From: Tissierellia bacterium
GTDB lineage: Bacteria > Bacillota_A > Clostridia > Tissierellales > Peptoniphilaceae
DNA length: 8,662 bases
Assembly (NCBI GenBank): GCA_012728775.1
Contig: JAAYEN010000193.1
Coordinates: 1 to 8,662 of the forward strand
Direction: 5' to 3'
Positions 5,128 to 8,662 of the stretch are shown in pieces (position 1 is the stretch's first letter; every line of letters starts with the position of its first letter). The notes under the pieces are model-generated. The model saw nothing but the letters and a program-made list of their open reading frames with translations. It had not been told where the DNA came from and made no database searches. The position numbers and the translations under genes were made by a program.

Positions 5128-6099
5128 TTAAATTTCCTTGCGAACTATTTTTAGCAAATATTCACTAATATTAATAGAATTACTTCTAATATATCCTTCT
5201 TTTACGTCTATAAAGTCGCCAGTAATTAGTTTGATTCCTAATTCAGTTAACTTCTCTTCGTCTAAATTAGTTGGAAGGATTTGAACTGAATCTTCTAAAA
5301 TATATCTTCTAGAGTCTTTAGTATCTAGTTTTTTGGAATTGGCTATACAGTAATCTAGAATTTCCATTTTTGAATGGTCCAAAATACCTTTTACATGTTC
5401 ATATACTCCATAGTTATCTGTCTCACCAATTTGGGTCATGACGTTGCAGATATAAACAGTTTTTGCTTTAGAATCCATTATGGCATCTACCATGTTATTA
5501 ATTAGCAAATTAGGAATTACAGATGTATAAAGACTTCCTGGTCCTAGTACTATTAAGTCTGCTTCTTCTATGGCTTTTAAACAGTTTTCTAAAATTTTAA
5601 CTTCTGAGTTTTCCAAATACATCTTTTTAATTGGCGAATTTTCTTTTACAACGAATTTGGGAATTGCCGATTCTCCCAAGAATTTTTTACCATTCTCAAG
5701 TTCTGCTACTAAATCCATCTGATCTAGAGTAACTGGCAATACTCTTCCTGTTATATTTAATACTTCACTGGTTTCTCTGATAGCTATACCAAAGTCTCCA
5801 TAAATTTCATTCATAGCCGCTAAAAAAAGATTGCCAAAGCTTTGACCTTTTAGCTCTCCGTGGTGAAAGCGAAAATTTAGTAATTTTTCCATAGACTCTC
5901 TAGTATTAGAAAGCGCTAATAAATTTGCCCTGATATCTCCAGGTGGAAGCATACCTAAGTCCGCCCTAAGTTTTCCTGAACCTCCACCGTCATCAGCAAC
6001 TGTAACTATAGCGGTTAGCTCTTTTGTAAATTTTTTTAATCCTGTTAGTAATACAGAAAGGCCTGTGCCTCCTCCAATTACTACTACTTTTTCATTCAA
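5128..6099 (-). CDS. yvcK: YvcK, UDP-sugar-binding gluconeogenesis and morphogenesis factor
   Basis: YvcK/CofD-like proteins in Firmicutes are required for normal growth and shape on gluconeogenic carbon sources, and the B. subtilis and Listeria proteins bind UDP-sugars such as UDP-GlcNAc. They are cytoplasmic. The 323-residue product has the normal length and all main motifs: the nucleotide-binding VVIGGGTGLS at residues 6-15, VADDGGGSGKLR at 34-45, GMLPPGDIRANLLALSN at 49-65, HHGELKGQSFGN at 79-90 and the glycine-rich LGPGSLYTSV at 185-194. Translation starts at TTG: no ATG is available in this frame, AGGTGA lies exactly six nt upstream, and that site overlaps the rapZ stop. The gene follows rapZ by six nt. 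Unlike in B. subtilis, whiA does not come next; a deacylase and permease intervene. Confidence 0.95.
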   Translation of the reverse strand: MNEKVVVIGGGTGLSVLLTGLKKFTKELTAIVTVADDGGGSGKLRADLGMLPPGDIRANLLALSNTRESMEKLLNFRFHHGELKGQSFGNLFLAAMNEIYGDFGIAIRETSEVLNITGRVLPVTLDQMDLVAELENGKKFLGESAIPKFVVKENSPIKKMYLENSEVKILENCLKAIEEADLIVLGPGSLYTSVIPNLLINNMVDAIMDSKAKTVYICNVMTQIGETDNYGVYEHVKGILDHSKMEILDYCIANSKKLDTKDSRRYILEDSVQILPTNLDEEKLTELGIKLITGDFIDVKEGYIRSNSINISEYLLKIVRKEI

Positions 6100-6105
6100 A
6101 TAAAA

Positions 6106-6111
6106 TCACCT
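6106..6111 (-). promoter_or_regulatory. Ribosome-binding site for the yvcK TTG start
   Basis: AGGTGA on the minus strand overlaps the TGA stop of rapZ and is followed by six nt (TTTTAT) and then TTG at 6099. The upstream frame is closed by that same TGA, and the first ATG after it (6095) is out of frame. Together this settles TTG as the start and implies coupling to rapZ translation. Confidence 0.8.
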
Positions 6112-6969
6112 ATCTATATCTCTGTGATCCACAACGATTCTCAAATCTTCTGCTTCCAGTCTTTTTTCTAATTCGTTAGAAATGCATACTGAACGGTGTC
6201 TTCCTCCAGTGCATCCTATTCCAATCGTCAAAAGTAACTTTCCTTCTTTAATATATTCAGGAACTATAAACTTAATCATATTTTCTATTTTATCAATATA
6301 TTCTACAGCCTTAGGATTATTAAAAATATATTCTTTTACTTCTTCATCAAATCCTGTTTTGGGTCTTAACTCTTCCACATAATAAGGATTATCTAAAAAT
6401 CTAGCATCAAAAATAAAGTCTCCATCCAATAAAATACCATTTTTAAATCCAAAAGATACAATAGAAACTTGAATCTTAGAAGAACTTTCCTTTCCTAAAA
6501 TTTCTAATATTTCTGCTCTTAACCTATGGGTAGTAAGTCTAGTAGTATCTATGACATAATCGCTTTGGTTTTTTAAGACATTTAAAATTTTTCTTTCCTC
6601 CGCTAAACCTTCTAGAATATTTCCATCAGGTGCTAAAGGATGAGGTCTTCTAAATTCTTTATATCTTTTTATTATACTTTCATCACTGGCATCTAAGAAT
6701 AATAGTCGATAATTTATTCCTAAATCTTTTATTCTATTTAACTCAGTTACAATTTCATCAAAGAATTCCCTAGTTCTTATATCCAGAACAACTGCTACTT
6801 TAGACGCTCTTTTTCCAGTTTCTAAATATAATTCTACAAATTTAGAAAGAAGTTGAGGCGGAATATTATCCATGGAATAATATCCTAAATCTTCAACAGA
6901 ATTAAGAGCAGTAGATTTTCCTGCCCCACTAATACCTGTTATTACAATTAAATCCATTTCGTTAACCAA
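6106..6969 (-). CDS. rapZ: RapZ (YvcJ) nucleotide-binding regulatory protein
   Basis: RapZ proteins bind ATP or GTP. In E. coli RapZ senses glucosamine-6-phosphate and guides RNase E to the sRNA GlmZ; the B. subtilis counterpart YvcJ is a nucleotide-binding protein with an effect on competence. The partner in this organism is unknown. The 287-residue product has the P-loop GISGAGKS at residues 12-19, a conserved DNIPPQLL segment, and the C-terminal signature GCTGGRHRS at 252-260 ending in VDHRDIDR. I chose the TTG at 6969 because AGGGTG lies seven nt upstream; the ATG four codons later (6957) has no site at proper distance. The gene overlaps the PHP stop by eight nt and is followed six nt later by yvcK. 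Confidence 0.94.
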   Translation of the reverse strand: MVNEMDLIVITGISGAGKSTALNSVEDLGYYSMDNIPPQLLSKFVELYLETGKRASKVAVVLDIRTREFFDEIVTELNRIKDLGINYRLLFLDASDESIIKRYKEFRRPHPLAPDGNILEGLAEERKILNVLKNQSDYVIDTTRLTTHRLRAEILEILGKESSSKIQVSIVSFGFKNGILLDGDFIFDARFLDNPYYVEELRPKTGFDEEVKEYIFNNPKAVEYIDKIENMIKFIVPEYIKEGKLLLTIGIGCTGGRHRSVCISNELEKRLEAEDLRIVVDHRDIDR

Positions 6970-7690
6970 TATTAATCACCCTGTCTTTTGATATTCCTGA
7001 TTCTTCTAAACGCTTCATAGCAAGATCGACATTTCCTACGCTGGACTTACTATGGGCATCAGAATTGATTATTAATTTACAAGATAAGTCATTTATCGAT
7101 TTTAATTGTTCTACATCCAAATAACCATGTTTATTATTAATTTCCAAAGCAGTATTTGGATTCATTTCATTAGCAAGTCTTATTGCATCTACATAAAACT
7201 TCGCCCCTGGATGGGTAAGAAATTTTAAATCGTAATTATAAGTCGCCTTTATCATAGTGTCTGTAGCTAAATCTATTATTTTTTTCTCAAAAGATTTCGA
7301 AATCTTCTGAATATGTTTAAGGGGAGAATATAATACTCTACCAATAAAATCCTTAGGAATCGCACCATTGTGAAATCCACATGCCAAGAAATCAAATTCT
7401 TTTGCTTCCTCGATAGTTACATCTAAATGTCCATTAAAGTCCATTATATTAGCTTCTAATCCGAATAATATTTCTATTTGTCCATTGTATTTTATGCGAA
7501 GTTCCTCAATTTCTTTTTTCATCTTTCGAAGATTTTCCCAATTTACTCCATAAAAAATATGTCCAGGACCGTGTTCTGCAATTCCAATGGTTTTCAATCC
7601 TTTATTAATAGCTTCAATTACATTTTCTTCTACTGTACTAGTGCCATGGGAATATACAGTATGAGTATGATAATCTCCTAAGAGTTTCAT
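6962..7690 (-). CDS. PHP domain phosphatase, histidinol-phosphatase-like
   Basis: PHP domains are metal-dependent phosphoesterases with a trinuclear centre. The 242-residue product is one PHP domain with all expected ligands: His8 and His10 (DYHTHT), His40 (AEHGP), Glu79 (GLEAN), His107 (GFHN), His160 (LTHPG), and Asp211 and His213 (NSDAH). It resembles YcdX and the HisK-type histidinol phosphatases. No his genes are nearby, so histidine synthesis is not supported and the substrate is unknown. The ATG overlaps the murB stop in an ATGA arrangement (7690-7687), with GAGGGAG directly upstream, so its translation should be coupled to murB. Its own end overlaps rapZ by eight nt. Such a gene between murB and rapZ is, to my knowledge, common in clostridia. 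Confidence 0.92.
   Translation of the reverse strand: MKLLGDYHTHTVYSHGTSTVEENVIEAINKGLKTIGIAEHGPGHIFYGVNWENLRKMKKEIEELRIKYNGQIEILFGLEANIMDFNGHLDVTIEEAKEFDFLACGFHNGAIPKDFIGRVLYSPLKHIQKISKSFEKKIIDLATDTMIKATYNYDLKFLTHPGAKFYVDAIRLANEMNPNTALEINNKHGYLDVEQLKSINDLSCKLIINSDAHSKSSVGNVDLAMKRLEESGISKDRVINIG
6977..6982 (-). promoter_or_regulatory. Ribosome-binding site for the rapZ TTG start
   Basis: AGGGTG within the end of the PHP gene lies seven nt before TTG at 6969. It would be 19 nt from the in-frame ATG at 6957, too far for efficient initiation there. The choice changes only the first four residues. Confidence 0.6.
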
Positions 7691-8589
7691 ACTCCCTCAC
7701 CTACTACCTTAACTTCTGTTTCTAGCATAACTCCACTGTTATCATAGACTTCTTTTTGCACCAATCTAATCAATTCTAATACTTCTTTAAAAGTAGCTTT
7801 ATTATGGTTTATAATAAATCCCGAATGTTTATCAGAGACTCTAGCCCCTCCATGGATAAGACCTTTTAGTCCAGCTTCTTCAATTAAAGCTGCAGCATAA
7901 TATCCTTCTGGCCTTTTAAATGTAGAACCCGCTGATGGATAATTCAATGGCTGTTTAGATACTCTTTTGTCAGTTAAATCCTTCATCAAAGCATCTATTT
8001 CGTCTTGAGGTTTTTTCTCAAGTTGAAGTCTTGTTTTCAAAACTATATAGCCTTTATCTAATACATCACTGCCTCTATATCTAAAATTCATATCTTTATT
8101 AGAAATTACTTCCTCTTCTAAATCAGAATTAATTACGGTTACATCAATTATTATATCTTTGAACTCCCCTCCATACGCTCCTGCATTCATAACTACTCCT
8201 CCGCCAATGGAACCAGGAATTCCACTTATGGGCTCCATGCCTGAAAGTCCATTTCTTTGTGCAAATTTGCTAACCGCTGGAACTGCATTTCCTGCCCCAG
8301 TAGTGATTATATCATTATCTAATTCCAGTTCTGTCAAGGAATCCATTATAGAAATAACTACACCTCTCATTCCTTTTTCAGAAACAAGTAGATTGGATCC
8401 TTGTCCTAAAATAAAAGGTTTAATATCTCTTTCTCGCAAGTATTTCAATAATTTTACTAACGAATCCACATCTTTTGGAACCACAAAAATATCTGCAGGT
8501 CCACCAATTCTAAAGGTAGTGTGTTCACTCATAGGTTCGTCTTTTAAAACTTCACCTATATCTAAATTCTTTATATCTTCAAATAACAT
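7687..8589 (-). CDS. murB: UDP-N-acetylenolpyruvoylglucosamine reductase MurB
   Basis: MurB reduces UDP-GlcNAc-enolpyruvate to UDP-MurNAc with NADPH and FAD, the second committed step of cytoplasmic peptidoglycan synthesis. The 300-residue product fits the short type II form of Gram-positives. FAD-binding motifs are RIGGPADIFV at residues 27-36, ILGQGSNLLV at 60-69 and the loop GIPGSIGGGVVMNAGAYGGE at 123-142. The catalytic serine is Ser222 in SAGSTFKRPEG, and the acidic partner is probably Glu292 near the C-terminus (LETEV). I start at the ATG at 8589 because GGAG lies six nt upstream. The in-frame ATG at 8601 has no ribosome-binding site and would leave almost no leader after the predicted start of transcription. 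It is the first gene of the six-gene unit. Confidence 0.95.
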   Translation of the reverse strand: MLFEDIKNLDIGEVLKDEPMSEHTTFRIGGPADIFVVPKDVDSLVKLLKYLRERDIKPFILGQGSNLLVSEKGMRGVVISIMDSLTELELDNDIITTGAGNAVPAVSKFAQRNGLSGMEPISGIPGSIGGGVVMNAGAYGGEFKDIIIDVTVINSDLEEEVISNKDMNFRYRGSDVLDKGYIVLKTRLQLEKKPQDEIDALMKDLTDKRVSKQPLNYPSAGSTFKRPEGYYAAALIEEAGLKGLIHGGARVSDKHSGFIINHNKATFKEVLELIRLVQKEVYDNSGVMLETEVKVVGEGV

Positions 8590-8595
8590 CTCTAT

Positions 8596-8599
8596 CTCC
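8596..8599 (-). promoter_or_regulatory. Ribosome-binding site that fixes the murB start
   Basis: GGAG lies six nt before ATG 8589 and immediately overlaps the alternative ATG at 8601. It makes 8589 the better start and shortens the product by four residues relative to the longest frame. Confidence 0.65.
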
Positions 8600-8617
8600 A
8601 TATTTATTATTATTTAA

Positions 8618-8646
8618 ATTATATCATCAATCTATTTAATTACCAA
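8618..8646 (-). promoter_or_regulatory. Promoter of the murB-to-permease unit
   Basis: On the minus strand TTGGTA (8646-8641) is followed by a 17-nt spacer and a perfect TATAAT (8623-8618). The two bases TG stand one nt before the -10, giving an extended -10 element (TGATATAAT) that compensates for a 4-of-6 -35. The start of transcription is expected near 8611, only about 22 nt before the chosen murB start. A further TAGAAT at 8654-8649 could belong to a second promoter whose -35 is outside the window. Confidence 0.72.
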
Positions 8647-8662
8647 ATATTCTAATATAAAT

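Noticed and set aside
5128..5200. Internal promoter at the end of yvcK for the deacylase-permease pair
   Set aside because: TTGCTA and TATATT-like elements occur but not in good pairing or spacing; AT-richness explains them.
8590..8601. ATG at 8601 as the murB start
   Set aside because: No ribosome-binding site precedes it, whereas GGAG sits six nt before the ATG at 8589.
8159..8617. 152-codon plus-strand open frame opposite murB
   Set aside because: It lies fully antisense to a well-supported murB, has no family features and reads as a proline- and serine-rich shadow of the opposite-strand coding sequence.
8649..8658. Ten-base repeat ATTCTAATAT shared with 56-65 at the other end of the window
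   Set aside because: It is very AT-rich and includes a -10-like sequence; chance or shared promoter wording explains it better than an attachment site.

Overview
The window reads as a compact, AT-rich, low-GC Gram-positive (Firmicutes) chromosome segment. Every protein gene I can support lies on the minus strand, so transcription runs from the right edge to the left edge. The gene set murB, PHP phosphatase, rapZ, yvcK, whiA, HPr is the conserved cell-wall and carbon-control neighbourhood of Firmicutes. The PHP gene between murB and rapZ suggests an anaerobic clostridial or Tissierellia-type organism; I cannot name a genus from the sequence alone.

Layout, in transcription order. A promoter with an extended -10 element (8618-8646) drives murB (8589-7687), a PHP-domain phosphatase (7690-6962), rapZ (TTG start, 6969-6106), yvcK (TTG start, 6099-5128), an N-acyl-D-amino-acid deacylase (5102-3510) and a GntP-family permease (3493-2126). 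These are packed with overlaps or gaps of at most 25 nt and end at a clear intrinsic terminator (2065-2102). A second promoter (1974-2002) then drives a NUDIX hydrolase (1934-1521), whiA (1515-547), HPr (575-318) and probably a 25-codon small ORF (269-192). This unit ends at a second intrinsic terminator (163-194). A third promoter (83-111) points off the left edge, with a possible first 19 codons of another gene at 57-1.

How the genes may work together. MurB makes UDP-MurNAc for peptidoglycan. RapZ-family proteins bind nucleotide and, in Escherichia coli, glucosamine-6-phosphate. YvcK binds UDP-sugars and is needed for cell-wall homeostasis on gluconeogenic carbon sources. WhiA is a DNA-binding protein linked to division and metabolism. 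HPr is the PTS phosphocarrier and, when phosphorylated on Ser46, the co-repressor of CcpA. Inserted in this cluster are a D-aminoacylase and a GntP permease, which look like a salvage pair for an N-acylated D-amino acid or related carboxylate. That would fit a cell-wall theme but is inference.

Most of the window is ordinary housekeeping DNA. I see no phage, insertion sequence, CRISPR, toxin or defence gene, and no stable RNA gene. The points most worth a second look are: a full match to the CcpA cre consensus lying on the -35 box of the promoter that feeds HPr; the deacylase-permease pair splitting a conserved cluster; the small basic ORF after HPr; the altered HPr active-site loop (GLHGRAA); and the edge ORF whose start codon sits in a hairpin.
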